In this document: in pieces, positions 10,192-22,563 of the stretch
Layout: every line of letters starts with the position of its first letter
Position numbering within the stretch: position 1 is the first letter of the stretch
DNA from: Bryopsis sp. KO-2023
Taxonomy: Eukaryota > Chlorophyta > Ulvophyceae > Bryopsidales > Bryopsidaceae
Direction of reading: 5' to 3'
DNA length: 64,000 nucleotides
Assembly: GCA_030272585.1 (NCBI GenBank)
Contig: BSYQ01000002.1
Location: 8,618,001 to 8,682,000, forward strand
The notes under the pieces: model-generated
What the model was told of the DNA's origin: nothing
What the model saw: the letters and a program-made list of their open reading frames with translations, nothing else
Database searches by the model: none
Made by a program: the position numbers and the translations under genes

Positions 10192-13100
10192 ATGGCTTCC
10201 AGCCTGCAGTCGAACAGTTGCAGGGGGTCTTGGGGTGAGGCAGTCGAAGACAAGCTTTGCAACGAGCCCATGTCGGACGGTCGGGATGATTCCACACGAG
10301 GTAACACCGCGTTCTTCTGCTCGTATTCTCACGAAGGACGTGCTTTTTTTTCGAACAGCAAGGGACGTTGCTACCATATCAGCCACTGCACAGCGTTCTT
10401 CGTTTTTCGACCCACGATAGACGCCTGCGAAGCTCCGTGTTGTTTGTGTGAATGTTGTCTGGAAGGGTTGTGCCGTCTTATCAGCTAGAGAACGTCCACA
10501 CGTTTTCTTTCCTGGAGTCTCGACGCCGTTGCAATCAGGGATCTCACTGAGCTTTTTTTGGCTTGCTTTTACAGGGAAGCGTTTGGGTGAGCCTATGAAG
10601 CCAGATACTCAAGCGGAAATCACTCATCTTCGTGCCCGTCTGAATGAACTGGAAGTCCGAGGTGATTTTCATAAGGAGATCATGCGCAGTTTTCAAGAAG
10701 ACCCTGTGCGAGGTAAAGGAACATTTTTGAGGGTGTTGAAAAGCAAACGCACTGGCTTGCCACCCCCTTTTTTTTCGTTTTGTTTCTTGGCTAGGGCGCG
10801 CTGCAGACGTGCCGAATGATCAAAGTACATACGATCGTGTATTGTTTCTCTCATTTCTTTGTCAACGGGTAGACAAACAAATCTCATATTACATTCCTGT
10901 GGATGACCACGTTGTGACGACATAAGGTCGCTGGTCGTGGTTCCAGGACAATATCTGGGATGCAAACTATCTGTACCCAAAACGACCCTAGTCACTTAGA
11001 AATTGTTGTAAAAGTCTTTTTTTCTGGTTTCATGTATGGCAGCCCCAGGGTCAAGGTTGCAACAGTCGCTGATGAAAGTCGACAGCGTTTCTGATGGGGT
11101 ACACGCGTTGAAGGTACTCCAACTACTTTGTTTTTTTACCAAAAATATCACAAAACACGCCAGGCCAGAGCCGAAACCATCAACTATTTTACAATTTCTG
11201 TTGTAATGCACACCCAGACGGGACATCCGTTTGTGTTCTATCGTCCAGGTCGCCCTTGACGCGAAAGATGCGCATCTACACTGCGTCCTGGAGAAACTCG
11301 AAGAAAAAAACCGTTGCATATCTGCCAGGGACGCCATCGCTGCTGAAAGAGATGCTTTGCTTTTAAAGGCTCTCTCCCGCATACACGAGTTACAGACACA
11401 AAATGTGGGTTTTCAAGAAAATGTGATTGAGCAGCTGCAGGATTTTGGGGAGCTGCAAGCAAACAACAGGTCTAAACTCTGCGAAAAGGATATGGAGATA
11501 CTGGTAGAGAAAGATGCCCTGATAAAATGCCTACAGGCGAGCCTCGAAAAGAACGTCGCCCAGAGAGTTGCCAGGGAGGAAGAGATTGAAGCTGTGCGAG
11601 GTACGCCCGCTCAAGATGCCAAAAACAGGAGAGATGTAGTCCATATTTGAGCTGAATCATTTCTAGTTGGGATAAAATGGTAAGGGTGAAGGCTTTGTTT
11701 TTCTCGTTGTAGCCAGCTGTAAGAAAAAATTGACTGGGAAAGACGAGAAGATCACAGCGCTGGAAGAAAACATCAGGGAGCGAGATGAAGTGATTAATCG
11801 GAAGGAGGATATGATCAGAGCAAGTGCTGAGAGCCACCAAACAAAATGCAGCGAGATCAAAGCGTTGAGAACAGAGTTTGACGACATAAGTATGGCATAT
11901 TACAAAACCTACCAAATCCTCAGTTCGATATTCCGCCAGATACAGTGTTACTTATCACATTTCCCATACACGCACTTCACTCATCCCGAATTGTTCTAGA
12001 ACTTTCGGATTCTTTTGTCGCAGAGAAAATTTTCGCTTCTCTTGTCGAGACAGAAGAAGAGGTAATTTTGCGGTGTGTTGCAGTTTTACTTGACGCTAGA
12101 TGGCTCGGGATATTTTTATAATCATCAGAAAAATGTACTCTTGTCTTTGATTTTGCTATTGTATTGAGAAGACAAGTGCGGAGCTGCTTCAGGATGCTGT
12201 CGAGGATGGTAACCTTTTACAAGTCAAGGTAAGAAAATCCTGATTCTTTGACCGAACTTGTTTCCTATTGTCATCGCATGCAAACATATTTCTTATTGCT
12301 TCAGGCTTTCTGAATGTGTGTTGTGACAATGTGCATTTTTTAGGCGTTCATATTCATGGGATTTGATGTAAATACTCAAGGCGGAGGAGAATGCACCCCA
12401 CTACACAAGGCTGCCGGGTCTGGTCATCTTTCTATCGTCGCAACTCTACTTTCAGCAGGTTGGTCAAGAACTTTGGTTTTCCTCGAAACTTTCTTGGTGT
12501 GCCCCTTCAATTTGCGCGTTCAAAAAGAAACTACTAATAGTTGCTTCCCGTCGTCGTGCGTTGCCGTCCTTGTTCAGGGGCCAGTGTTAATAAGAAACGT
12601 AACTTTGGTTGGACTCCACTGCATCAAGCATCTCTAAAAGACCACTCCGCAGTGGTGAAGGCACTGTTGCACGCTGGTAAACTTTTGCTCCGAAGGAATT
12701 CGTTTGTTTTTTAAAATCAATATGCTTACATGAAAAAGAAGGAAGGGAATTCCAAAAAATCAATCAACACAAGAGGGAGTCCCACTGATGTGAGACAAGT
12801 AGCCTAAGTTTTCAATATCATTCTTGTATAAAAGCAAAAGGAAGAATTCGTGTTTTTTTTTTTATGGACTTGATAAGGATCTATTGATCCCTTTTTCAGG
12901 AGCATATGTCAATGCTCAAAATGAAAAGGGGGAAACGGCGCTACATCTGGCGTCCATGAATGGCTGCCTTGACACAGCCAGGGAATTGATCAACGGTGGT
13001 AGGTCACTCTGACATATCGTTTATTTCTCAGTTGTTTAGGGTGTCACTCCCATCAAGACTATACAAATTCATTCAGAAATTTGGCTACTGAGAGTTTTTC

Positions 13101-14727
13101 TTAAGGATGTATCCAAGTTGGAAAAACCAATCAAATTATTGTTTTCTCACAGCTTGAAACTTTTTTCAAGGGGGGTTGTCTAGCAGATACCCACTTCTAT
13201 TGTCCGAGTTACCAGTTTTCGCTACTAGCGCTAGTACTGAAAATTGCTTCCACGTTCATCATTCCACGGTTATTGGCAAAAAGATTTTAGATCTCATTTC
13301 CTGAACAATTGTTTACAAGACAATTATAGATCGCATAAAAAAATCTGAAGTGGAAAGAAATAGTTGAGAGGCTCTTAGTTTCTCACCAATGTTAGTGCAT
13401 TTTTAGCTTTTTCTGCTGAATTGTCTTGTCTACAACATTATGACCGGTAGCTGAAAAACTAGATTTTTCGAGCTCATGGGATGCATTGGAGATAAATCCA
13501 CACCTATTGAGGGTTCTAAGGAAAAAAAGCCAGCCTCGTTTGATGTAAAAAGCGTCCCATTAGGTCAATGCAAACTTGATGCATTTTGACAGTTTCTTGC
13601 CGTTTCTTGCCGCTAGAACAATTTATTCTACATGTGGACACATAAATGTTGACTAATCTTCATAATCTTCGGTGTAATGTTTCGAGAGGGATATATTACC
13701 TCCAAAGTGATATATTTTGGTGGGAATGAATGCTTATTATGTGCCCACGATTTCTAGCCTATACTTGTTAGAGCCCCTCCAAAATATGAAACGAATTGGA
13801 GATTAAGATGCTTTTTTAATAAAATTTTCATTTTACGAAGTTTTTTGTTGATATCTTATGGTTTTTGTACAATTAGGTCGTACATAAGGTCACACCCATG
13901 ATTCGGATAAAATGAACTGTGAGAAACGCATCAACTTTGGATTAGCATTACGAGAGGATAATTGCGTCAAATGAGGCCGGATTTTTTTCTTGAGAATCCT
14001 TGATAGGTGTGGATTTATCTCCAATGCATCTCATGAGCTCGAAAAATCTAGTTTTTCAGCTACCGGTCATAATGTTGTAGACAAGACAATTCTGCAGCAA
14101 GCTAAAATTACCTCCACATGAGTGAGATACTAGGAGCCTTGAAAAACTTTTCTTTTACTTGATTTTTTGTCACATTATGTGTTTTGGTCTTTTGAAACCA
14201 CGATCTAAAAATGAGGTACAAACTCTACATTCCAAGCGTCGTGGAAAGAAAAATATGGAAGAGACTTTAAACGCTGTTTCTGCGACACAAAATCGTAATA
14301 AGGAGATAGGAGGCGTGCATTAGGATCTAATGTTTGAATTTTGATCTCATTTTTATTTCCCAATACATTCAAGTCATAAAAAAGGTCTCTGCAAAATTTT
14401 GGGAAAAAATATGAAGTTTGAAAGAGAAAGTGGAGGGGGTTGAACATTGTTACTAGCGCTAGTAGTTCAGAACTAGCGCTAGTAACCTGGTAACTCGGAC
14501 ACTATAAATATCAAAGAAACGTGAAGGGATTAGAAAAAGCCTGGATTCTCTGTGAGAAAAAAAAACACTCATTTTTTTTTTTGGACCCATGATATCTCTG
14601 GCTTTTTTTCAAAGGTGCAAGGAAAGACATCTGTGATATACAAGGTAAAACTGCTGCCGACGTTTTGTGCTACCCGAAACTGGGTTGCTACAGAAACAAA
14701 TGGGAAAAATTTCTCAAAAAAGATTGA
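10192..14727 (+). CDS. Gene B: short paralogue of genes A and C
   Basis: Eleven exons: 10192-10300, 10575-10712, 11043-11113, 11249-11600, 11713-11889, 12024-12061, 12172-12228, 12344-12458, 12578-12676, 12900-12998, 14615-14727. Introns are GT-AG and the total is 456 codons with stop. It has one alpha (VEDKLCNEPMSDGRD) and one beta exon (ending EDPVRG) instead of two of each, a shorter coiled coil, and three ankyrin repeats (GFDVNTQ..., ASVNKK..., AYVNAQNEKGE...), then the KKD tail. Every length difference from gene C is a multiple of three, which strongly supports the model and suggests the gene is or was recently functional. The long last intron (12,999-14,614) holds a 1.3-kb MITE. The start ATG is inferred as in gene A. 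The gene lies in the extra left-arm block and has no mirror partner. Confidence 0.85.
13201..14501. mobile_element. 1.3-kb MITE derived from the piggyBac-like element
   Basis: It begins TGTCCGAGTTACCAG and ends with its inverse, flanked by CTAT duplications (13,197-13,200 and 14,502-14,505). Subterminal ACTAGCGCTAGT-type palindromes and several hundred bases of inner inverted repeat match the ends of the 42,879-46,448 transposon. There is no transposase frame. It sits in the last intron of gene B. Confidence 0.88.
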
Positions 14728-16307
14728 ACAGATGAGCAGTTTCATTTCGACTGTCCTTCTCTTTTTCTGCTCGACTTCCTGTTTGATAGGCATTTTTCTG
14801 TTTGTGCTCTACTGAGTTTTTTAGACGGATCTATTCCACTTCGTTAGTGGTGATATAAGCTCTTTCAACACAAATCCCACGTTGAGTTCAGATTTTGTTT
14901 CGTGCTTCTTGTTTTTGACTTCTTTTGCAAGGGGGTCTTGTTCTGTAGTAGTAGTAGATCCATACATTTTTGAAAAAAAAACAACGATAGGATGAACAAC
15001 AGGAGGATTTCTGTCTACCAATATTATTGATAAGCGATGGACGAAGAAGAAAAAAATCCTCAAGTTTTAGATCAGTGAGATGAGATAACACATTCCTTGC
15101 ACCAGTTCTATTTTGTGCGCTCAATGAGCTGACAGACATGCATGCATTGATGGCATCAATTTATAGTAAGCAATCGGTGATAAACTCATCTGGCCACTTT
15201 GCACCTCAATGAAAAGATTTGTTTGTACAAATGTGTCATTCCTTTTCCCTTTTTCTCTTCATTACGACAAGAACCCCCCTCGCAAACAGACCAATGAGCC
15301 CTGCTGTCGAATTTCTTTCCTGAAAGCGAAAAGGAAACATCCTGTGAAATACCCCGGCCAGCAAAGGGGTCGATCTATGCAATTGTTTTGTCTCGGAAAA
15401 ATCCAACTAGCATGGGATGGATGGGACCTGGATGGCTGGGATGCATCCCATCCAGAGATAGTAGCATGGCTACCGGGATGGCGATTGAATGTACGTTGCT
15501 GACATCCACCTGAGTTGAAGGGGAATGTTGATGAGCTGCCCATTGGAAACCGAACCCAATGTTTGAAGGTCAGCAAGGAGAATATCTCTGTAGGATATCT
15601 TTCGGACGAGTTACCGGAAAGACAGAAGAGACTACTTCAACAGCGAACGAGTGGGCATGGATGAATGAAAATCGTATAACCAGAGAAAATCATAATAAGG
15701 AAAAAACGTCACGTTGAATCAAGAAAATGCTTGGCCCTGCCTGCCCTCTTGCTGCATGCATGTTGTGCGGGTTTTGAAGACGGTAGAGCTGGGAGGGGGT
15801 GGTGTTTTTGGAGAGACATCAAGGGATGGCTTCCATCCTGGAGCCATTGCTTCGTCTGGACAAATGGATTGTCATCGAGTTGCCTATTTTCACAAAGGTG
15901 AGAAAATTCCGGCGTGTTTGAATTTGTGGGCTAGGCTGAATGGGTTTGGTGACCATTGATTTTCGCAATCTCTCTTGTTGCTGCGATGCAACCGTATTGG
16001 ATTTTACAATTTGTGAATCCCCCCCTTCGTTTTAGTCATCGACACAATTGAAATCTCATTCGATATGCATGCCAGAAAACTAAGAAAAGTTCTTTGCTGT
16101 CCAGATGTTTTTACAGAACCAAATTTGGAATGTTTCAAACCACCCCCTTTCGTCCCTCACTCCTCCCCCCACCCTGCCCATTTTGGGGTGTCCAGTACAT
16201 GGTCCCTTTCTAAACAGGAAAGAGGAAATTGCTCGTCGACACTCCTCTACGATCAACGATACCAATGCCAAGAAAACCCACCATGTATTGAGATGGCTCC
16301 TCCTCAG
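14728..16307. other. No supported gene
   Basis: The part up to about 15,150 follows gene B and resembles nothing nameable. At 15,420-15,470 there is a cluster of GGATGG/CCATCC motifs. Short open frames exist on both strands, none with a recognisable domain. Confidence 0.5.
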
Positions 16308-16503
16308 CTCAATGTGTCACGGACGATGAGATTCAACAGCTCGACCCGAGCAGCCTCCACTCTCTCAGACACATGAATCTTTTTTGCTGCAAAAAAATAT
16401 CAAATCGCTGTCTCAAGCGGATCGCAGATTTCGGCAGCTTGACAAACGTCAGTTTTAGGAGCTGCAAAGAGGTGCTAAATTCACTCGCGAACGGGATCCT
16501 CTA
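16308..16503 (+). pseudogene. Leucine-rich-repeat fragment (AMN1/F-box-LRR type)
   Basis: After an AG at 16,306-16,307 the frame reads VTDDEIQQLD...SLHSLRHMNLFCCKKIS then KRIADFGSLTNVSFRSCKE, ending at a TAG at 16,501-16,503. Cysteine-containing LRRs of this spacing are typical of F-box/LRR and AMN1-like proteins. Only about two repeats are present and no upstream exon can be identified. It may be a last exon of a gene whose 5' part I cannot see, or a relic. Confidence 0.4.
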
Positions 16504-17152
16504 GTTTTGTTCAAAAGGTAGTTGTATTCTCGTAATAAAACCACACGAAACAAATGTGTCCTCTTTGTGATTCGTTCATCTTCTCGCGTGATTTGAAACC
16601 ATCAGATCCAATTCGTGCCGACCTGTGGCTGTCTGGAAACGGTGGTGGTGGTGGTGGTGAACAACCATCGTGCCATGATTTGTTGGACTCCCGAAAATTG
16701 CCTCGAAGCTCGTTGCAAAACTGCACACAAAATGGGATGCTTGTCCATGTAAGATGTCTGTGTCCATAAAAGATTCCAAGCGTTTGTGTGAGCCACTCTT
16801 CCTGGAGAGAAAGGGCATCATAGAGCGCAGCAAATGAAACGAAAACAAAACGCATGCACACATCGGTTGACTCCTTGCTGGAGAACCCAACCGTAACCGC
16901 TACATCTTCACCACGATGCCAACGAGTTCATTCCTGTGGAATGACCCCTCTTATGTCGGTTTGGAGATCGAGATTACAAGGGAAACATCAGGTCGTGCCA
17001 GCCGGGGTGCCACCCAGTCTTGGATCATCAAGACAGAGCGAGTGTTTTGTTGTGGTCAAAGAGTTTGAAAGAAAGACTGCAGACGCTGGGGCTGCTTCTG
17101 CAGGGATGGTGCTCTTTGTTGTGTGAAATTTCATTTTCAAAAAAAAAAAAGG
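16504..17152. other. No supported gene
   Basis: Only a short (GGT)n microsatellite at about 16,640-16,662 and unassigned open frames are seen. Confidence 0.5.
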
Positions 17153-17243
17153 GTGGAGAGGGGGATTCAAACCCCCGCCGATTGGCAATCCTAGTCGCGA
17201 CGATCCATCCACTCTACGGACCCGGTCAGAATCTGTTCTCCAC
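17153..17243 (-). repeat. tRNA-like Pol III unit, copy 1
   Basis: On the minus strand a 7-bp acceptor-like stem GTGGAGA/TCTCCAC encloses a perfect T arm (GGGGG-TTTGAAT-CCCCC) and a B box, followed by a T-run (terminator-like). An A-box-like TCCGTAGAGTGGA lies about 25 nt inside, which is too far for a normal D arm. A second copy is at 53,688-53,779, and flanking sequence on both sides is also shared. It is either a tRNA-derived SINE or an unusual tRNA-like RNA. Confidence 0.55.
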
Positions 17244-17394
17244 GATCCATGTTGAAACCAATTCGATATGTAACAAACATGCTCTTTCATGAGCTTTATG
17301 TAAATCCTACAAGCAAGCGATCGATCAAGCTTTGATCACCAAAAAACATCCAACGGTGAAAAGGAGCCATGCCTTTCCAGGAAAGGCTTTCCAT

Positions 17395-17530
17395 ATTTGT
17401 TTGGTGTTGGTGTTGGTGCCGTTGCTCTACTTCAAAATCTTGCCATTCTGGTCGCTACTTTCACTCCACAGCTGCGCACAACAGGTTGTTAAGGAAGAAA
17501 AAGATGAACTACAGTATCTGGCTTTCCTCG
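17395..17530 (+). repeat. Direct repeat flanking the extra 8-kb block (right)
   Basis: Same segment as 9,290-9,440, in the same orientation, at the inner edge of the extra block. Confidence 0.6.
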
Positions 17531-17559
17531 ATTCGCTGAGACTTGGAATATTGAAAATA

Positions 17560-17985
17560 AAAGCAGCAGGAGGATTCAACGCGGAGGAGGAGAGACGAAA
17601 ACAAATCCGAAGAAGCGCTTCTCATCGTTGTTACTCCTCCCAATCCAAAAAGACGGTTGGGTGCCTTCTCTCTTTTCAACATTTTGCTGTGCAGGATAAA
17701 GCTTTTCTTCGAGTTTCAGTGTGACATCCAGGGTGTCGATTTCTGGTGGTCGAGGCGGCGACGGTGTCGACGTCTGTGTGAACGACACAGGACAGTATTT
17801 CAGACGCCTTCTGCTGAAGCCATCAAGACTGCCATCGCCAATGTATTCGACGCAGCCAGAGCGTGCAGCATTGAGTCTCGAATCTTGCTGTGGATGCACA
17901 AGGAATGCAGCAAGAAGAGCTCGTTCACTTTTTGAGCTGTGACATATCGGGCAAGAGGTGCTGCATAAGTTCTCTAACATGTTTG
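17560..17985 (-). CDS. Open frames in a near-identical palindrome block (function unknown)
   Basis: The minus strand is open from 17,980 to 17,576 (134 codons, with a CPICHSS motif near its start). The plus strand is open in two frames; one, 17,332-17,724, starts with a hydrophobic segment and continues VVKEEKDELQYLAFLDSLRL, and the other contains AEAIKTAIANVFDAARAC. The mirror block at about 30,275-30,690 differs at only a few positions by eye, so conservation cannot show which frame, if any, is real. I recognise no family. Confidence 0.25.
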
Positions 17986-20574
17986 GAAAGGGGTTGAAAA
18001 GATTGGTAGACCGCCCGGCCGTCCCCCCAATGCAAGGACTGCCGGATTTGCGTTGACTTGTTTGGAGAGGGAGGGAGGAGGTGAACGTATTTTTCGATAT
18101 CTGTATTGCGTTTGGGAAAGCACAAGTCCGGGGGGGACGTGTACTGGCTCAGCTTGTTTCCCAAAGGGGTGCTGTTCTTGTTTTTGATTATCATGTAAAT
18201 GCTGGTATATGTAGGTATTCAAATAGTTAGTTGTACAGTAACAACTAGTAGTTTTATAGTTGGAGTGCCAAGTGTAAATCTCCCTGAAGCTCAAACAGTG
18301 AGAGGTGTGGTTGGAACAATTGTTGAAAAGAAATCCAAAGAAAAACACCTGCATTTTTAATCCAAACTCAGGTCAGTTTCTGACAATAATATTGTGAAAC
18401 AAATTAAGGACATTATCTCTCTGTAATCACATGTTTTTCCCTCTGGGTTGATTTACACAGGGTCCTTCACCAATCAATGCCAGCTCAGCGACCAACTCAG
18501 AAAAACACTGCGACTGATTCTTTCCAGAACTATTTCCCTTTTCTTTTTTCTAACACTTTCCATTTTATTATAAAATAAAATAAAATGCCTTCTCCACCTG
18601 TTGGGTGCAGTTTTTACTGATGCCCCTCCTCCTCAAAAGCCCAAAATGTTTGTCGATACAGGAGCTAGCCCAAGCCTTGAAATCAAAGTCAGTCAACCTC
18701 ATGAAAAAACCCAAAAACCCAAAATTAATCTTACCGGGTTGCCTAAATGGAGACTGGCCTCGTGCAACCTCCACCCTGCTTGATGGAGTGCTAAAAATTC
18801 AAAGGCAATTCCCTTGAATGTCGAAGGGCAGCATTTAACCCAGCGCTGTACAACATATAAAGCAAGCCTGCTGAGGGAATGTAAAAAAATGAATCATTAC
18901 AACAATGTTATCGAAAGCCTCTCTTAAAATATTTTCTAAATATGCCCGGGCTAGAGTTTCAATTAGTTCTTGCCAGTAACCACGCCAAGGAATTAAGAAC
19001 ATAAAACCTATGACACTGATATTCCACAGCCCAAGGACACCTGAGCAAAAACGAAAATATGAATGTCAGTCTCCTGATCTTGTTGCGCAGCTCAGAGAGG
19101 CCTGGGCCTCTCTATATATAAGTACAAATCCACCTTGATATTCTGGAAATCAGGGAATAGACAGCAGATATGCCGATCATTTAACAATGTGCAAAAGGGG
19201 GTTGAGTTTCTGGCAGTGGCGATGCGACAGGACGGGGGATTTTGCAGCCCTCGGTTTTGAACGATAGAAAATTGAACGGCGGAAGAAGCCCTGGGGGATA
19301 ATTCAGCAGAGTGCATTAAAAGAAAATATATAAAAAAAAATGGAAAAAAAAATTGAAAAAAAAATTGAAAAAAATTTCAATACCTTCCAGCCTCTTTGGA
19401 AAAAGAAAAAGAAAAAAATAAAGTGAAATAAAACAAAGTAAAACCCATTACTAGTTGAAAGGTAGAAATAAAATCAAGAAAGGATAAAATAAAACACTTG
19501 CTGGAAAAGAAACCAACAAAAAAGGTGCATACACCAGAATCGCAAATGGGAGTGTCGCAACCGGCATGCAACAGAGTTTCTGCATGACAGCCTGGGCGAG
19601 CTGAAGTGCAGTCTGTCTCTTAATTGCTTCGAGTGTTTATCTCTAACCTTCCCCAGGTCAGACGCTTTCATCCTGCTGATCTCATCTTCAGGGGAAAACC
19701 TCACCAGAGTCCCCCCCGGATAACACCCCCACCCTCACTCTTGGTGAGCTTTCCACCGCAGCCTTGCTTAGCAGCATTCTTGGCAGCATTTTTGAACAAC
19801 TCTTCGTCACCCCCCCCCAATCTCCTTTTTTCATTTTTTTTTAGTGTCTTTTTTGGCTGGTGGCTCGCCTTTTCCTTGCCTCCTCTTGCTAGTTTTTCTT
19901 CTTTTGGTTTTATGTAGGGCATTGCATCGAGGAAGACAGCATCCATTTCCTGAGCCATTTCCTTTTTTTATTATTCAGCCTACTGAGGGGCATCACCCCT
20001 TTGGGTGTCTCTTCAATGGCTGGTTGCCCCCCCCCTTTTTTTTTTTTTTGAAAAAACCGAAGCTTACGAGAGCTATTCCTGTATACAAATATCTATACAT
20101 AGGCATATATGCATGTCTTCCCTTTGTCAATAAACCTTCTTGATTGATGTTCCACATCAGGTGCCTAATGCAGCAAAGTCCAGCTAATTTCACCTTTCGT
20201 CTGTTGTTACGCCATCCACCCCACTATCGTAAAGAACTGGAAAACCATGTCCAGAGACTCGCTACCTGAGTTTGCATATATTCGAAACAGAATTCACATC
20301 CACGCTAGCACATTCAATGATTTGGACACAGAGTGTGTGTGTGTTGGGGGGGGGGGGGGGGACTGAGGCGTTCAATTCAAAATTTCCACACTGGATGATT
20401 TCTTTTGGGAGGTGAAGTTTATGGTGGGAAGATTGATCAGGTCAATCCAGGCCACACCAGGTTTTGTTTTTTTTTTCTGATTTCATGGATATTTTTCCCT
20501 TTCTATTTTTGGTTTCACGAAGGTAAAAAAAAGAATCGAGAAATTCAAACAACCAATCATTCCATTCAGGTGTA

Positions 20575-21345
20575 GATTGACATTTTGGTTTCATTCTGGA
20601 TGGCTTACCTCATGCATACACATCCATACTGCATTGCACCCCTCCCATCTCCAGAACAGGGGGGTCAGAAAAAGGCCTCCACCGATATTTTCACCAGATA
20701 TGGAAATGGTGGTTGGCTGGTTAATTTTGACCACATGGAAATGTTGGCTGGCTGGCTGGCTGGCTTTCACCACATGTTAAAAGAAACGCAAATGTTGGCT
20801 GACTGGTTTCCAGCGCCCCACACAGCCTGTGATTCGAAGCTGAGAATGTAAAAAGGTAATTTCCACCACCTGCAGGCAGTGCTTGCTTGACATAAAAGTG
20901 TGAATCAAAAAAAAAGGAAAAAAGATACTGAACAGGGGGTGTCAAACTTCTTAAAAGAAAAAAGAAAAAAGAAAAAAGAAAAAGAAAAAGAAAATGATAT
21001 ATAATATGTATTGAATTGAATGGAACTTGAAAATAATAAATAAAATGAGATGAATAAATGCATGCAATTGTTTTGAGAACAGCACCTGCCCCTGTACCAT
21101 TACAAGGACACTATTTCTTCCAAAATCTCTGTGGAAAAGAAGGTTGAAAAAAATAATAAAGTAGTCAAGGCGAACAGAAAACAACAGACTATTCTCTCCC
21201 CTTTTTTTCCGAGGCAAAAGAAAAGATATATTTGAAAAAAAAAGAAAGACACACAGGGAAAAAAATAAAAAGAAACTTTAAAATAAAATAAATTCATCAA
21301 AGGAGCACAGGGGAATCGAACCCCTATTGTCCCAATCATCCACCT
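20575..21345 (+). repeat. Dispersed repeat R1, left-arm copy
   Basis: The landmarks are the 'cacccctcccatctccagaacagg' region, a block rich in GGCT repeats, 'accacctgcaggcag', 'cctgtaccattaca' and finally a tRNA T-arm-like segment (AGGGG-TTCGATT-CCCCT on the minus strand, 21,300-21,345). It recurs inverted at 27,360-28,110 (mirror arm) and directly at 38,498-39,110. Pieces also occur near 40,140 and 50,070. The tRNA-like piece lacks a matching 5' half. Confidence 0.6.
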
Positions 21346-22563
21346 TATTATCTCAAATATAATTAAATTCTAAAAACAGTTTTTGAAATGTAGGTCAGTT
21401 GCTTGAGCCTGTGGGGTTGAACAGTCGCTGATACATGCATCTTTATTTTTACAAAAAAAGGAATGATTCTTTCAGAATTGAACTAGAAAAAAAAAGAGAA
21501 AAGAACACTGGTCAGAAGCAAAGGTTTTCCTATTCACTCTGTTTTTTTAAACTTGGAAGAAAACACCACTGATAAAAAAAATCCTCACAGCAACTTTCAT
21601 CATTCAGAGGGTGTTTTTCACATTTTATTTTATTATTATTATTTTTTTTTTTTGGGGGGGGGATTTATTTTCAATATTCTTTCATTTTCTCCCTGAAAAA
21701 AAAAACGAAGCAGAAAAAAAAACACGTGCAAACAGAAACGCAGCGTACCCTTGTTTTCTTCTATAACGAATACTTGCTCTCGCAGAAACACTGCTGGTCG
21801 ACCCTTTCTCGACAATTTCGCTCCTTCCAAACGACAGTTCCTCGTTTCGCCAGAGCAAAAAAGGCGAAGGGGTTGAAATGAATGCAGCGTTTCTTTTCCA
21901 CGACTCAGAAGGACAGAAGTGTGAAAAAAAACCCAAACCGTCGAAACAGGAAAGAGAGCTTCTATAGACGGGAAAACTATAAATCATTTACTTGATTGAA
22001 AAAGAAAAGAAATATTATCGTTGGTGTGAGAAAGATCTAGAAAAATGTGACGTTTTGATCGAGGGAAGTTCTTATCGCACGAACCCACAAACACTTGGGT
22101 CGACGAAGTCGGTCGAGTGGCTGCGCCAAGAAGAGCTTGTTTCATATGAGACAGCCGCACGATTCGCTGGACGCCAGCTTTTTTTGCTTCCGCTCTTATC
22201 GCTTCCAGGGAACACGCCAGGCAGGAGCCGAAGACGGTTCGAAAAGGTGTGAGGGGGTTGATTGAGTGTCTGGACTGCGGCATCTCGGGGGGGGTCTCCG
22301 GGACTTACCTTTTTTGAGCCTACTCTCTGGCGTTTTCCTCGTGATATTTTGCTACACATGGGGTAGGAGGGGGACCTTTTTTCTCGTTTGCTGCTGCTGG
22401 GTTACCCCACAGCTCTTTTTCCGCTTGAGCGCGCTCTGGTAGGGCAATGAAAATTTCGGTTGGGAGATTGTCGATTTTTGGAGCGCAGAGTGCCTGCTCC
22501 CGCAAAATATTGTTGATTGATTGATGAATCGGTCAATTTTTCGCAGTGAAGGGGAACGCAACC

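Larger units (their letters stand above)
17371..22300. repeat. Palindrome, inner left arm
   Basis: This is an inverted copy of 25,900-30,890; paired coordinates sum to 48,250-48,700. It includes 17,560-17,985 (almost identical in both arms), a poly-G tract at about 20,346-20,360 mirrored by a C-run near 28,324, and a GGCT/AGCC-rich stretch near 20,740 mirrored near 27,920. A minus-strand frame at 19,701-19,958 starting MAQEMDAVFLDAMP is shared with the right arm but is frameshifted there. No gene between 18,000 and 22,560 can be named. Confidence 0.88.

Noticed and set aside
16640-16662. Poly-glycine or poly-histidine coding run
   Set aside because: A simple (GGT)n microsatellite; flanking frames lack any domain.
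21300-21345. Possible tRNA (T arm and B box)
   Set aside because: There is no matching 5' acceptor strand, D arm or anticodon arm within 100 bases; the same fragment is in the mirror arm and repeat R1, so it is a repeat component.
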